Shown here piece by piece: positions 8,611 to 18,040 of a stretch of 64,000 nt of DNA (positions are counted from its first letter, which is position 1; every line of letters starts with the position of its first letter). The notes below the pieces were generated by a model. The model was not told the origin of the DNA and ran no database searches. It saw only the letters and a list, made by a program, of their open reading frames with translations. The DNA comes from Labrys okinawensis (GTDB lineage: Bacteria > Pseudomonadota > Alphaproteobacteria > Rhizobiales > Labraceae): NCBI RefSeq assembly GCF_002982075.1, contig NZ_PUEJ01000001.1:62001-126000 (forward strand), read 5' to 3'. Position numbers and translations under genes: made by a program.

Positions 8611-10338
8611 ATGATCGTCTATGGCGATTTTGAGCGACGCGAGGATGCGGCCGACGTGAAAGCCTGCGTCGCGAAAGCCCTGCGGCATGCGGGACGGCTT
8701 CCTGCTGGGATAGATCGCCATGCCGCTCTGGTCGGCGCCTTCATACGTGCGGCTGAACTCGTGCAGGGCATTGCGGATGCGGAGTTCGGCAGGCGGGGAC
8801 GCGACCTTCGCTCGGCGCCCCAATCCAGCGGCGCGCGACTGCTCCTGAAAATGGCCGAGGCGATCGATCTTTCCTGGACGAACACGAGGGCCGGGGCCGC
8901 TGATCATGGCACCCTTGTACTGCTTCTTCAGGAGATTCATTTCGACGGCTTGATTAAAACCAGGACCGGCGAGGGCTTCGCGCATTATGCGCTCTATCCG
9001 GAAAGCTATCTCGAAGCGGCGCGCAGCTCAGGCCTCGCCGCCAACAGCTGCGTCATCGGCATCAGAAGCATAGGGATCGGCCTGGGAGCGCTGGTCGCGG
9101 CCGCGCTCCATGCAGCGCCTGCCATCAGCGTGCGGCCGGTCGGCCACCCCTTCGATCGGAAGATCCATGCCGATCGCGACCTTCTCGAGGAGAAGGTGGT
9201 CGATAGATCGGTGGCATTTGCGATCGTCGATGAGGGGCCCGGCCTCTCCGGCAGTTCGTTTGCGAGCGTCGCCCGATGGTTGCTCGAGCAAGGCGTCGAG
9301 ACGCATCGTATTCACTTTTTTCCCAGCCATGAGGGACAGCCGGGTTCGAGCGCATCCCCCGAGACAAGGGCGATCTGGGACTGCGTCACGCATCACCCGG
9401 CCTCGCGTCACGATATCGTCTTCCATTCCCGCGGGCTGCGACACTGGGTGGAGGAAAAGATCGGTCCCGTCGATGGAGATCTGCGGGACCTGTCATGCGA
9501 CCACGTGATGGCCGCACCTGTATGCCCGCCCGAAGATGGCCGCTTCGCACGCCGCAAGCTGATCGCCCATGCTGCCGGGTGGCGCTGGCTGGTGAAATTC
9601 GCGGGCCTCGGCGACGTCGGCCAGCGCAAATTTCACGATGCCTCACGGCTTGCCGCAGCCGGATTTGGGCCCGAGACGGTCGCGCTCTGCCACGGGTTCA
9701 TCGTGCAGAAATGGGTAGAGGGCCGGCCGCTCGACGAGAGCTGTGTCGACCGCAATGCATTCCTGCGGCGCTTGGGTGACTACCTGGCATTTCGGGCGCG
9801 CCGCCTGGGCGGATCCGGACCGGGCGCTTCCCTGCAGAAGCTCGGCGAGATGGCAATGCACAACGCGGCGCAAGCGCTCGGAACAGAGGCTGCCGCCTTG
9901 CTGGAGCGGCGGCTTGCGAGCCTGGATGTGCTCCATGATCGCGTGCGTCCCATCCGTTCGGACAACCGTCTGCATGCCTGGGAATGGCTGATTACGCCGG
10001 GATCGATCCTCAAGCTCGACGGTCTCGACCACTGCGAAGGCCACGACCTCATCGGCTGCCAGGACATCGCCTGGGATGTGGCCGGCGCCATTGTCGAGCA
10101 TGGCCTCGAGCGCCGCGAGGTCGCGGCGCTGTGCCGAAGGGTGCAAGCGGCCGGCGGTGCCACCCCTGACCCCGATCTGATCTTCGGGCTATTGCCCTGT
10201 TATCTCGCGTTCCAGCTTGGCCTATGGGCCACCGCCACGCCGGCGGGGCCGCAGGCCAAGGCTCTGGCCAATACCTATGAAGAGAGCCTTGTCCGCTGTC
10301 TGCGGTCGGATATCTGCGGTACGCCTGTCAGGGATTGA
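8611..10338 (+). CDS. Fusion protein: phosphoribosyltransferase-like domain plus APH/kinase-like domain
   Basis: 575 aa. Residues about 100-240 look like a type I phosphoribosyltransferase fold, with CVIGIRSIGIGLGA and the PRPP-loop-like IVDEGPGLSGSSF at 205-217. Residues about 310-575 look like an aminoglycoside-phosphotransferase/choline-kinase fold. They carry WLVKFAG (possible ATP Lys), a hinge-like FIVQKWVEGRPL, and LKLDGLDH...GCQDIAWDVAGA, resembling the APH catalytic and metal-binding acids. The only plus-strand gene within the glycan locus, it starts divergently from inositol-phosphate synthase and overlaps the 3' end of the decarboxylase gene by 11 nt. GAGAG precedes the ATG. I do not recognise a characterised homologue. 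Context suggests a sugar- or cyclitol-phosphate role, as inference only. Confidence 0.7.
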   Translation: MIVYGDFERREDAADVKACVAKALRHAGRLPAGIDRHAALVGAFIRAAELVQGIADAEFGRRGRDLRSAPQSSGARLLLKMAEAIDLSWTNTRAGAADHGTLVLLLQEIHFDGLIKTRTGEGFAHYALYPESYLEAARSSGLAANSCVIGIRSIGIGLGALVAAALHAAPAISVRPVGHPFDRKIHADRDLLEEKVVDRSVAFAIVDEGPGLSGSSFASVARWLLEQGVETHRIHFFPSHEGQPGSSASPETRAIWDCVTHHPASRHDIVFHSRGLRHWVEEKIGPVDGDLRDLSCDHVMAAPVCPPEDGRFARRKLIAHAAGWRWLVKFAGLGDVGQRKFHDASRLAAAGFGPETVALCHGFIVQKWVEGRPLDESCVDRNAFLRRLGDYLAFRARRLGGSGPGASLQKLGEMAMHNAAQALGTEAAALLERRLASLDVLHDRVRPIRSDNRLHAWEWLITPGSILKLDGLDHCEGHDLIGCQDIAWDVAGAIVEHGLERREVAALCRRVQAAGGATPDPDLIFGLLPCYLAFQLGLWATATPAGPQAKALANTYEESLVRCLRSDICGTPVRD

Positions 10339-11359
10339 CCAATCCGAGATCCGAAGCCGTCCCATTGTGGAGAGTATGAGGCTCGACGAGCGGCACCTCG
10401 CTCTCCGTCTCGGTTTCCATGAAATATCGGATGGTCTTCGCCAGTCCATCATGCAGCGATGTGACAGGTTTCCAGCCAAGCATCCTGTCGGCCCTGGCGA
10501 TGTCGGGCTTGCGTCGCCTGGGGTCATCGACGGGGAGGGGAAGGAACCTGGTCACGGATTTGGAGCCGGTCATCTCGAGCACCAATTGCGCGAGCTCGCG
10601 CACCGTGAATTCAGCAGGGTTGCCGAGATTGATCGGACCGTCTGGCGCCGGATCAATGGCCATCAGCCGGATCAGGCCGTCCACCAGATCGGAAACGTAA
10701 CAAAAGGAGCGGGTCTGCGAACCGTCGCCATAGAGAGACAGCGGTTCGCCCTTGATGGCCTGGACAACCAGGTTCGAAACCACGCGCCCATCCTGGGCGT
10801 GCATCCTTGGTCCGTAGGTGTTGAAGATGCGCGCCACCCTGATGTCGGCACGGGCGGCGCGCAGGAAGTCGAAGCACATTGCCTCCGCCGCCCGCTTGCC
10901 CTCGTCGTAACAGGCGCGCGGCCCCGTGCAGTTGACGCTGCCGGTGTAGCTCTCCTTCTGCGGATGCATCTCGGGATCGCCATAGACCTCGCTGGTCGAC
11001 GCCTGCACGAAGCGGGCGCCCTTACGCGCTGCCAGGTCGAGCAGATTGAGGGTGCCGACCACGCAGGTCTGCATCGTATGGACGGGATCGGCCTGATAGT
11101 GCGGGGGCGAGGCCGCACAAGCGAGATTGTAGATCTCGGCAAGGTCCCCGTCATGGTGGAACGTGGTGCAGATATCGTGCTCGACGAGCTTGAAACGCGG
11201 ATGGTTCTGCATCGAGCGAAGATTGGCCATGTTTCCGGTCAGGAAATTGTCGAGGCACAGGACTTCACGCCCCTGCGCGAGAAGGGCCTCGCACAGGTGG
11301 GATCCCAAGAAGCCGGCGCCGCCGGCGACAATGATGGTTTTGGTCTTATTGCGGGACAT
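10328..11359 (-). CDS. UDP-glucuronate decarboxylase (UDP-xylose synthase)-like SDR
   Basis: 343 aa extended short-chain dehydrogenase. NAD site GGAGFLGSHL near residue 13. Active-site segments are ASTSEVYGDPEMHPQ and GPRACYDEGKR (Tyr-x3-Lys), which together are diagnostic of the UXS family that makes UDP-xylose from UDP-glucuronate. Clear AGGAG before the ATG. Only 16 nt separate it from the CgeB-like glycosyltransferase upstream. With a beta-xylosidase-like gene in the same locus, a xylose-containing product is likely. The 3' end overlaps the convergent fusion gene by 11 nt. Confidence 0.88.
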   Translation of the reverse strand: MSRNKTKTIIVAGGAGFLGSHLCEALLAQGREVLCLDNFLTGNMANLRSMQNHPRFKLVEHDICTTFHHDGDLAEIYNLACAASPPHYQADPVHTMQTCVVGTLNLLDLAARKGARFVQASTSEVYGDPEMHPQKESYTGSVNCTGPRACYDEGKRAAEAMCFDFLRAARADIRVARIFNTYGPRMHAQDGRVVSNLVVQAIKGEPLSLYGDGSQTRSFCYVSDLVDGLIRLMAIDPAPDGPINLGNPAEFTVRELAQLVLEMTGSKSVTRFLPLPVDDPRRRKPDIARADRMLGWKPVTSLHDGLAKTIRYFMETETESEVPLVEPHTLHNGTASDLGLVNP

Positions 11360-11375
11360 TCGACGTCTCCTGAGG

Positions 11376-12482
11376 TCATGCGGCTCGGGAGCCGGTTGAC
11401 GGCTCCTGCTGGCAAGGTGCGGTGAGATGCGCGACGAGCTCCCGCGCGCGGGCTCGGCCGGTATGCGAGGTCAGCACGATGTCGCGCGCACGCGCGGCGA
11501 CCTCCCGTCGGCTGGCCTCGTCGATTGTGTTCAACAGCTGACAAACATCGTCGGTCGTCTCTGCGGCATGAATGGCCTTGCCCGCCGGAAACAGATCTTC
11601 CAGGCCGGGCCAGCGGTCGCTCACCACCGGGCACCCGCATGCGGCCGCCTCGAACAGCCGCACGCTCGGCGACCAGCCAGCCGCGATCATGTCGGCGCGG
11701 GTAACGTTCAACGTATAGCGCTGGCGGCTATAGAAGGAGGCGTGTTCGGAAGGCGGCAGGTGCGCCAGCCGATCGACATTACGCGGCCAGGACATGCCGG
11801 AGGGATATTGGGGACCGGCCACCACGAAACGGTGGCCGGGCATGCGTGTGGCGACATCGATCAGCAGGCGCTCCAGCGTCGGCTGCCGGTCCGGGCTATA
11901 GGTCCCGAGATATCCCAGATCCCAGACCGGCTCTTCGCCCGTTGGCGCATAGCGCGTCTCGTCGACCGAACAATAAAGCGCTTCCGCCCGTTTCGCCCCG
12001 AACTGCAGGCGGAGGCGTTCAAGTGTCGGCCCGCCCGTGAAAGAAAAGTAGATGTCGAAAAGCTTGATTTGATGGCCGGCTATGTATTCGTTATCGTGGG
12101 ATGCAAGTTTGGCCAGAGTCACCGGCGTGTCGATGTCATAAAAGCACAGGCTGCCGGTTGAGAGTGCAGCCGCGGTTTCTATGACCGCAACGCCTTCGGG
12201 CACGAATGAGCCGACGACGATGACATCCGCTGCTCGAAGCAGGGCGCGATGTTCGGAGCGGAGCTCCGACACGGAAGCGTAATAGCGCAGATCGCAGAAA
12301 TCCGGCTGCTGCAGATCGCGGTTGTCCCTGTACCACGGCACATCGCGTTCGAGGAACGTGATCTCGTGGCCCAGAGCATGGAGGCCGCGGAGCAGTGCCC
12401 GGAAAGTCGTGGCATGCCCGTTTCCCCAGGACGATGATAGGGAAAGCCCCAAGAAGAGGAATTTAGCGGGCGTTTTCATCAC
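11376..12482 (-). CDS. CgeB-like glycosyltransferase (GT-B, Glyco_trans_1_2 type) 1
   Basis: 368 aa. The N-terminal domain begins FLFLGLSLSSSWGNGHATTF. The C-terminal nucleotide-binding domain has DLGYLGTYSPDRQ, FVVAGPQYP, then VRLFEAAACGCPVVSD, the family's donor-binding motif. It starts at a GTG (12482) that overlaps the previous stop as GTGA; an ATG one codon later is also possible. It is one of three neighbouring paralogues (with 12479-13573 and 13570-14697) in which N- and C-terminal motifs line up, so they look like successive transferases or products of local duplication. Donor and acceptor unknown. Confidence 0.83.
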   Translation of the reverse strand: MMKTPAKFLFLGLSLSSSWGNGHATTFRALLRGLHALGHEITFLERDVPWYRDNRDLQQPDFCDLRYYASVSELRSEHRALLRAADVIVVGSFVPEGVAVIETAAALSTGSLCFYDIDTPVTLAKLASHDNEYIAGHQIKLFDIYFSFTGGPTLERLRLQFGAKRAEALYCSVDETRYAPTGEEPVWDLGYLGTYSPDRQPTLERLLIDVATRMPGHRFVVAGPQYPSGMSWPRNVDRLAHLPPSEHASFYSRQRYTLNVTRADMIAAGWSPSVRLFEAAACGCPVVSDRWPGLEDLFPAGKAIHAAETTDDVCQLLNTIDEASRREVAARARDIVLTSHTGRARARELVAHLTAPCQQEPSTGSRAA

Positions 12483-13573
12483 TCTGCCGCCTTTATCGAA
12501 GGCCGTTTCGCAAAGCGCCGGAATGTCTCATCGGCCATGGCGGCGCGCCTTGTGTAGGTATGTTCGGCCAGCACCCGGCGAAGGGCCGCCGCCCCGATGG
12601 CCCGCGCCTGCTGCAATGTCAGGGTGGCGAGGATCTCGGTCACGTCCTGCCCATCCCGGGCGACCAGGATCTCCTCGTCGGGTTTCAGGAACAGCTCGAT
12701 GCCGATCCAGGCATCCGTTATGAGGCAGGCACCCGCGCCGGCTGCTTCGAAGACGCGGGTCGCGGGCGAGAACCCGTTGTTCGCCATGCTGTCGCGGCTG
12801 ATGTTGAGGACGGCCTTGGGCGTGACGTTGAAGGCGTTGTGGTCGCGGGTTCCGACGTGATCGATCCAATGGACATTCGAGGATTTGGGCTTGTCACCCC
12901 AGCCCGCGCCTCCAAGCAGAAACGTCTTGGCGGGATTGCGCGCTGCGGGCTGGAGGAAAAAGGTTTCCACCCGTTTTTCGCGATCAGGCAGGCGGTTGCC
13001 GAGAAAGCCGAGTTCGGCCGCAAAGCGATCGTCTGGTTGGACGGGGTGATGGGTGTCGGGATCGAGCGCATTGTAGATGGGAATGCAATGGGCGGCTCCC
13101 AGTGCCCTGTAGGCGTAGACGACAGGGTCGCCGCCGCCATAGGTCAGCACGAGGTCGATTTTGCGCAGCGAGCGCAGCAATGGGTGGTCCGGCTCGTCTC
13201 TAAGTTGAGCCAGGGTCGCCGGAGCGTCGACGTCCCAGAACACTTTCAACGCATCCGGACGCGCATGGCGCAGAACTTCCAGCAACAAGGCCTCGTCCTC
13301 GAAGCCGACACCGCTGGCCTTGACCACGATGTCGGCTTCCGCCGCCCGCGCCGTGACCTGCGCCAGCGCTTGCGGCGTAGCATCGTAGACGACGACAGAG
13401 CACCAATCAGGACAGTCGATGTCGCGGTTCTTTTGCCTGTCATAGACGTCCGGCTCGTAGAAAGTAATCTCGTAACCCAGGCCGGCGAGTGCCTTCAACA
13501 GGCCCCGGTAGTAGGTCGCCGCTCCGTTCCAATAGGAGGAAAGCAGGCTCGAGCCGTAAAAGGCGATCTTCAT
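12479..13573 (-). CDS. CgeB-like glycosyltransferase 2
   Basis: 364 aa. It begins MKIAFYGSSLLSSYWNGAATYY, close to the start of its neighbour at 11376. The C-terminal half contains ELGFLGNRLPDREKRVE, FLLGGAGW and TRVFEAAGAGACLITD, the GT-B donor-binding motif. The start at 13573 overlaps the stop of the next upstream transferase (ATGA), and its own stop overlaps the next start (GTGA). No membrane segments: a cytoplasmic transferase working on soluble or membrane-bound acceptors. Confidence 0.83.
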   Translation of the reverse strand: MKIAFYGSSLLSSYWNGAATYYRGLLKALAGLGYEITFYEPDVYDRQKNRDIDCPDWCSVVVYDATPQALAQVTARAAEADIVVKASGVGFEDEALLLEVLRHARPDALKVFWDVDAPATLAQLRDEPDHPLLRSLRKIDLVLTYGGGDPVVYAYRALGAAHCIPIYNALDPDTHHPVQPDDRFAAELGFLGNRLPDREKRVETFFLQPAARNPAKTFLLGGAGWGDKPKSSNVHWIDHVGTRDHNAFNVTPKAVLNISRDSMANNGFSPATRVFEAAGAGACLITDAWIGIELFLKPDEEILVARDGQDVTEILATLTLQQARAIGAAALRRVLAEHTYTRRAAMADETFRRFAKRPSIKAAE

Positions 13574-14697
13574 TGCACGCTCTCCATAGCCGGCTGCTGA
13601 TCCGGGATACGCCGCTGATAGGGGCGGAGTATCGCCAGCAGTTCGTCCACCCGGTGGGCGCAGGTGTGACGCGTTTTGATCGTCTCCAGTCCATGCGCGG
13701 CGAGCGAGCGGGCAAGCTCCGTATCGTGCAGAACGTCCCGCAACATTTTCTCCATGGCCGCGCCGTTGCTCGCAAAGAGGAAATCGACGCCCGGGCGGAA
13801 CAGGTCTTCCGTGTCTTCCCATGGGGCCGAAATCAATGGGATGCCGCAGGCCAGCGCCTCGAACATGCGAATGGTCGGAATACCGGGAAGGCTTTCGACA
13901 TAGGGCCGGCGCGGGATATGCACGGTTGCGCGATGGCGCGCGAAGGCTTTCGGCACTTGAGCGTTCGGAATCCAGCCGCGAAATCGGATGCCGGCATTCG
14001 CGAGCACCGCGAGTGCGGTGGGAGGATAGCGGACGCCATGCACGTTGGCGGAAGGCCCCAGGCGCCGGACAGGCTCGACCAGATAGTCGGCGATCTCCGC
14101 CGAACGTTCGCCGTCGCCCCAGTTGCCGATCCAGACCAGGTCCGTGTCCCGTTCAATCTCGGGATGGGAATGAAAAAGAGAAACGTCCGCGGCTTCGTGC
14201 CAGATATGCACCTGCCTGCCCCAGCCGTTGCGCAGATAGCGCTCGCGCAGCGTCTCGCCAAAGGCAAGGACCGCGTCATAGTCCTCGAGTGCGAGCGACG
14301 AGATGGTGGCGGCCTCAGAAACCGCACGGTGATGGGTGTCGTGGAACAACAGAATGAAGCCGGTGCTGCGCCGCCTTGCCATGCCGATGCGTCTGACGAG
14401 CTCCGGATCGGTCCATTCGTGGACGATGACGATGTCGGCCGAGGCGAGAAGCGCCTCGTGATCGAACGCAGCGTCGTAGGAAACAGACTGCAGGCTGGGG
14501 AAGTCGGCGGCGAAGTTGGCAACGGCCCGCTGGCCGGCTTCGGCTATCAGATTGGCACGGCTCCAGCCATCGGCGGGCTCGAGCGCCACGGCATCGTGGC
14601 CCCGCGAGACCAGTTCGCGCATGACGCCGCGCAGGAAATGGGCATTGCCATGGTTCCAGTCCGAGACAAGCGAGTGCGTATAGAAGACGAAGCGCAT
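13570..14697 (-). CDS. CgeB-like glycosyltransferase 3
   Basis: 375 aa. It opens MRFVFYTHSLVSDWNHGNAHFL, has LVWIGNWGDGERS and FRGWIPN in the second domain, and IRMFEALACGIPLISA as the donor-binding motif. It is a more distant paralogue of the two following transferases. The start at 14697 lies one base after the stop of the GT4 gene (TGA-G-ATG), so translation is probably coupled. Confidence 0.82.
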   Translation of the reverse strand: MRFVFYTHSLVSDWNHGNAHFLRGVMRELVSRGHDAVALEPADGWSRANLIAEAGQRAVANFAADFPSLQSVSYDAAFDHEALLASADIVIVHEWTDPELVRRIGMARRRSTGFILLFHDTHHRAVSEAATISSLALEDYDAVLAFGETLRERYLRNGWGRQVHIWHEAADVSLFHSHPEIERDTDLVWIGNWGDGERSAEIADYLVEPVRRLGPSANVHGVRYPPTALAVLANAGIRFRGWIPNAQVPKAFARHRATVHIPRRPYVESLPGIPTIRMFEALACGIPLISAPWEDTEDLFRPGVDFLFASNGAAMEKMLRDVLHDTELARSLAAHGLETIKTRHTCAHRVDELLAILRPYQRRIPDQQPAMESVQ

Positions 14698-14698
14698 C

Positions 14699-15802
14699 TC
14701 AATGCCCCCCTGCGTGAATTGCCGATGCCTGTTCGTAGGCCAGGCTCGTCGCCGCAGCCTGCTTTGACACCGTGTAACGACGAGAGCGCCGCATAGCCGC
14801 GCTGCCGAGCCTGGCTCGCATGGGAGGGCTGGTGGAGAGGCGGTTGATCGTGTCGGCCAGCGCGGCCGGGTCATCGGGTGCAAAGAACAGCGCGGCACCG
14901 GACCACAGCTCGCGGTAGGTGGGAATATCCGCCAGGATCAGGGGCGTGCCGACCTGTGCCGCTTCCAAGGCCGCAAGGCCAAAGGGTTCATAAATCGACG
15001 GCGATACGAAGATGCCTGCCGTGCCCATCCGGAGCCTTGTTTCATCGTGGGAAATCGAACCCAGCGGAATGGCATTGTGGAACGAGATGCCGTCGCCGTT
15101 CGGCCCCGTCAGCGATCCGGCGCACAAGACAGGCCACATGCACGATGCAGCGGCGGCATCGAGAACCCGTCCGTTCTTGCCGGCATCCCACCAGCGGCCG
15201 GCGGCGAAGATCGTATCTTGACGGCCTGTCCACGCCGGAACGGAGGGAACGCCGTTGTGGACCACTCTGAGCCGGGGGAGCGGGCCATAGCATGCTCTCA
15301 ATGAGGCTGCATGACTGCCGCTGGGGGCGATCACCACGTCCGCGCGCTCGAGCCCCGCGCGATTGCAGTCCTCATGCCAGGCCCATGGCGCGGGCAGCTT
15401 CGAGCCGCGCACCACATGGAACCAGCTGACGACACAGGAGTGGGAGACGACGACGACGGGGCAGGGTACCCTCAATCCGGCCGCCTGACTGGGCGCATTC
15501 AGGTGCACCAGGTCGATGGCGTGGTCCCGAACGAGGGTTTCGAGCTCGCCGGCCAGCCTCAACAGCTCGACCGAGTTCGTTGCCATCCAGTCGGGTGGCG
15601 TCTCGAGCCAGACCACTGCACCGATCTGTTCGGCTTGGCGCCGTTGCTGTTGTGATGGAACCGGGCCAAGCCCGGCAAAGACGATCGCATGACCGGCCGT
15701 GACCATCTGTTCCGCCAGCCCCATGGCGTATTGCCAGGCGCCACCGACGGCGTCGACCGTCATGAGAATTCGATGAGGGCGATGCTTCAAACGCTGGAGC
15801 AT
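14699..15802 (-). CDS. Glycosyltransferase family 4 protein
   Basis: 367 aa GT-B transferase. The N-terminal MTVDAVGGAWQYAMGLAEQM acceptor domain is followed by DLVHLNAPSQAA and VVHNGVP. The C-terminal SPSIYEPFGLAALEAAQVGT is the E-x7-E motif of retaining GT4 enzymes. The start overlaps the end of the upstream epimerase gene by 16 nt. It is the only classical GT4 in the locus and may add the first sugar, which is an inference from position alone. Confidence 0.85.
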   Translation of the reverse strand: MLQRLKHRPHRILMTVDAVGGAWQYAMGLAEQMVTAGHAIVFAGLGPVPSQQQRRQAEQIGAVVWLETPPDWMATNSVELLRLAGELETLVRDHAIDLVHLNAPSQAAGLRVPCPVVVVSHSCVVSWFHVVRGSKLPAPWAWHEDCNRAGLERADVVIAPSGSHAASLRACYGPLPRLRVVHNGVPSVPAWTGRQDTIFAAGRWWDAGKNGRVLDAAAASCMWPVLCAGSLTGPNGDGISFHNAIPLGSISHDETRLRMGTAGIFVSPSIYEPFGLAALEAAQVGTPLILADIPTYRELWSGAALFFAPDDPAALADTINRLSTSPPMRARLGSAAMRRSRRYTVSKQAAATSLAYEQASAIHAGGH

Positions 15803-16899
15803 GTCGGCTCCAGTCGATAAGGGCGAGATGCGCTGGTGCCGACTTCCTCATGCGTGAGCGCGGTGGTGCGATGCTTGCCCAGCCACGCTGCCAAGTCCTC
15901 CAGGCCCTGGCGCCATCCGAGTTTCGCCTGCCATTCGAGCGCTGTCTGGATCCGTCTGGTATCGGCGACGAAATAGCGCTGATCGCCGATCCTTGCCTCG
16001 GCATGGCGCACCTCGACCTTGCGCCCCAGGATGCGGGATATTTCGCCGAGGACAACGTTCAGGCTGACGGCGTTGGAAACACCGCCGCCGAGATTGAAGG
16101 CCTTGCCGCGATGCCTGTCTATACCCTGCAGCAACAGGCGATAGGCGGCCACCGCATCCGAGACGTGGAGGACGTCGCGGACCTGGTTGCCATCGCCGAA
16201 GATGGTGATGGCTTTTCCAGAGAGCGCCCGGATGAGAAAATGAGCGATCCAGCCCTGGTCCTCGGTGCCGAATTGGCGAGGCCCATAGATGCAGCTCATT
16301 CGCAGCACGGCCGTGGAAATGCCGTAGGACTTCGCATAGTCGAGCACATACTGGTCGGCCACGCCTTTCGAGCAGCCATAGGGGGTGCTGAAGTCGAGCG
16401 GCTGGTCCTCATTCACCCCGTGGCGTCGAAGCGTTTCATCAGCTGGCAAATCGCTGCCGTCGATGGTGGAGATCGCCATCTCCGAAAGTGCGCCATAGAC
16501 CTTGTTGGTGCTGGCGAAAATCACGGGAATGTCGCGTCCCGTGGCGCGAACCGATTCGAGGAGGTTGAGCGTCCCGCGCGCGTTGATCTCGAAATCGTCG
16601 GTTGGGTCGACCAGGCTCGTGGTCACAGCGGTCTGTGCAGCCAGATGGAATATCGCCTTTGCGTTTCCGATCGCCCGTGACAACGCGTTGCGGTCCCGTA
16701 TGTCGGCGATCCGGACAACCAGCCGGCGGCCGTGCTTATCCCGCAGCCAGGCCAGGTTCTGTTCGACGCCGGGCCGTGCAAGATTATCGATGATCGTTAC
16801 GCTCTCACCGCTGCCCAGCAGGCTGTCGGCGAGATTGGAACCGACGAAACCGCAGCCGCCGGTGACGACGATCGACGCGTTTGTTGCCGTTCTTGTCAT
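15787..16899 (-). CDS. NAD-dependent NDP-sugar epimerase, CDP-paratose 2-epimerase-like
   Basis: 370 aa extended SDR. VVTGGCGFVGSNLADSL is the NAD site, FASTNKVYG holds the active-site Ser/Thr, and STPYGCSKGVADQYV provides Tyr-x3-Lys. The combination of STNKVYG, CIYGPRQFGTEDQGWIAHF and NLGGGVSNAVSL is typical of the CDP-paratose/tyvelose 2-epimerase branch. True substrate is unproven. The start overlaps the stop of the first operon gene (ATGA). Confidence 0.82.
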   Translation of the reverse strand: MTRTATNASIVVTGGCGFVGSNLADSLLGSGESVTIIDNLARPGVEQNLAWLRDKHGRRLVVRIADIRDRNALSRAIGNAKAIFHLAAQTAVTTSLVDPTDDFEINARGTLNLLESVRATGRDIPVIFASTNKVYGALSEMAISTIDGSDLPADETLRRHGVNEDQPLDFSTPYGCSKGVADQYVLDYAKSYGISTAVLRMSCIYGPRQFGTEDQGWIAHFLIRALSGKAITIFGDGNQVRDVLHVSDAVAAYRLLLQGIDRHRGKAFNLGGGVSNAVSLNVVLGEISRILGRKVEVRHAEARIGDQRYFVADTRRIQTALEWQAKLGWRQGLEDLAAWLGKHRTTALTHEEVGTSASRPYRLEPTCSSV

Positions 16900-18002
16900 G
16901 AAACCAGGCCCATTGTCTCGAGCTCGCGCTTCATCTGCGCGCTGCGGTCGACGACCTTGGTGCCCCGTACCCAGCGCACCATTTCGTCGAGCGAGTCTTC
17001 CAGGCGGTGCTCAGCCTCGTAGCCCAGCAAATCCCGAGCCTTGGCGATGTCGGCAAAGCAGTTGCGAATATCGCCGGATCGCGCCTTCCCCAGGATCTCT
17101 GGCGCGAGGTCCGGAACATTCATGGCCTGTGCGAGCATTCTTGCGATGCCGGCTATCGAATAAGCCTGCCCGCTGCCGATATTGATGACATGCCCGCGCG
17201 CCTGTGGTCGTTCGAGAGCCAGGCGGAAAGCGCGGGCGACATCACGCACATGGACGAAATCGCGTTTTTGTTCGCCGTCCTCGAACACCAGTGGCCGCTG
17301 CCCGCTGGCCAGTCGCGAGGAGAAGTTGGCGAGTACGCCGGTGTAGGGATTGGACAGGGCCTGTCCGGGACCGAAAACATTGAAGAGGCGCAATGCGACG
17401 GCGTCGACCCCGTAAGCCTCGCCGAAGATCATCACCGCGCGCTCCTGGGCATATTTGGTGAGGGCATAGATGGACGCAAGGTCGACGGTTTTCTGCTCGT
17501 CGGTCGCAAGGGGTATCAGCGCCTCGCCGTTCTCGGAAACCGGGTCCCATAGCCCAGCCTTGATGCGGGAGGTGCGGCGTCGCACATTGGTTAGCCGACG
17601 ACCATCCTTGGTCCCGTACAGGCCCTCGCCATAGACGCTCATCGACGAGGCCACGACGATCCGCTGGATCGGCTGCTTGATCATGGCTTGCAGGAGAACC
17701 GCCGTGCCGAGATCATTCGCGCCGACATAGCGTGCGATCTCGTACATCGATTGCCCGACACCCACTTCCGCCGCGAGATGAATGACGGCGTCGACGCCGC
17801 GCAACGCCTGGCCAAGCTTTTCAGGGTCGCGGATGTCGCCCTTGATCAGTTCTGCGCCGGCAGGAAGTTCGACATCGCCGCTGCCATGGACCTGCTCGAC
17901 CAGAGCATCCAGGATTCGAACTTGGTAGTTGCGGCTCGTCAGCTCGTGCGCCACATGCCGGCCTATGAAACCGCCGCCGCCGGTCACCAGAATATGTTTC
18001 AC
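16896..18002 (-). CDS. NAD-dependent NDP-sugar epimerase/dehydratase; first gene of the glycan operon
   Basis: 368 aa extended SDR. NAD site VTGGGGFIGRHVA, active-site VASSMSVYGEG and IYALTKYAQE (Tyr-x3-Lys), and RLFNVFGPGQALSNPYTG. It resembles dTDP-rhamnose/UDP-glucose 4-epimerase types; substrate not determined. The start is GTG at 18002 with GAGAG seven bases upstream. Everything downstream to about 10328 is contiguous or overlapping, so this gene heads the operon. An exact EcfG-type promoter lies 40-60 nt upstream. Confidence 0.83.
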   Translation of the reverse strand: MKHILVTGGGGFIGRHVAHELTSRNYQVRILDALVEQVHGSGDVELPAGAELIKGDIRDPEKLGQALRGVDAVIHLAAEVGVGQSMYEIARYVGANDLGTAVLLQAMIKQPIQRIVVASSMSVYGEGLYGTKDGRRLTNVRRRTSRIKAGLWDPVSENGEALIPLATDEQKTVDLASIYALTKYAQERAVMIFGEAYGVDAVALRLFNVFGPGQALSNPYTGVLANFSSRLASGQRPLVFEDGEQKRDFVHVRDVARAFRLALERPQARGHVINIGSGQAYSIAGIARMLAQAMNVPDLAPEILGKARSGDIRNCFADIAKARDLLGYEAEHRLEDSLDEMVRWVRGTKVVDRSAQMKRELETMGLVS

Positions 18003-18040
18003 AATTTTCTCTCACCGTGCTGATGTTTTCGTTGCCCCCG

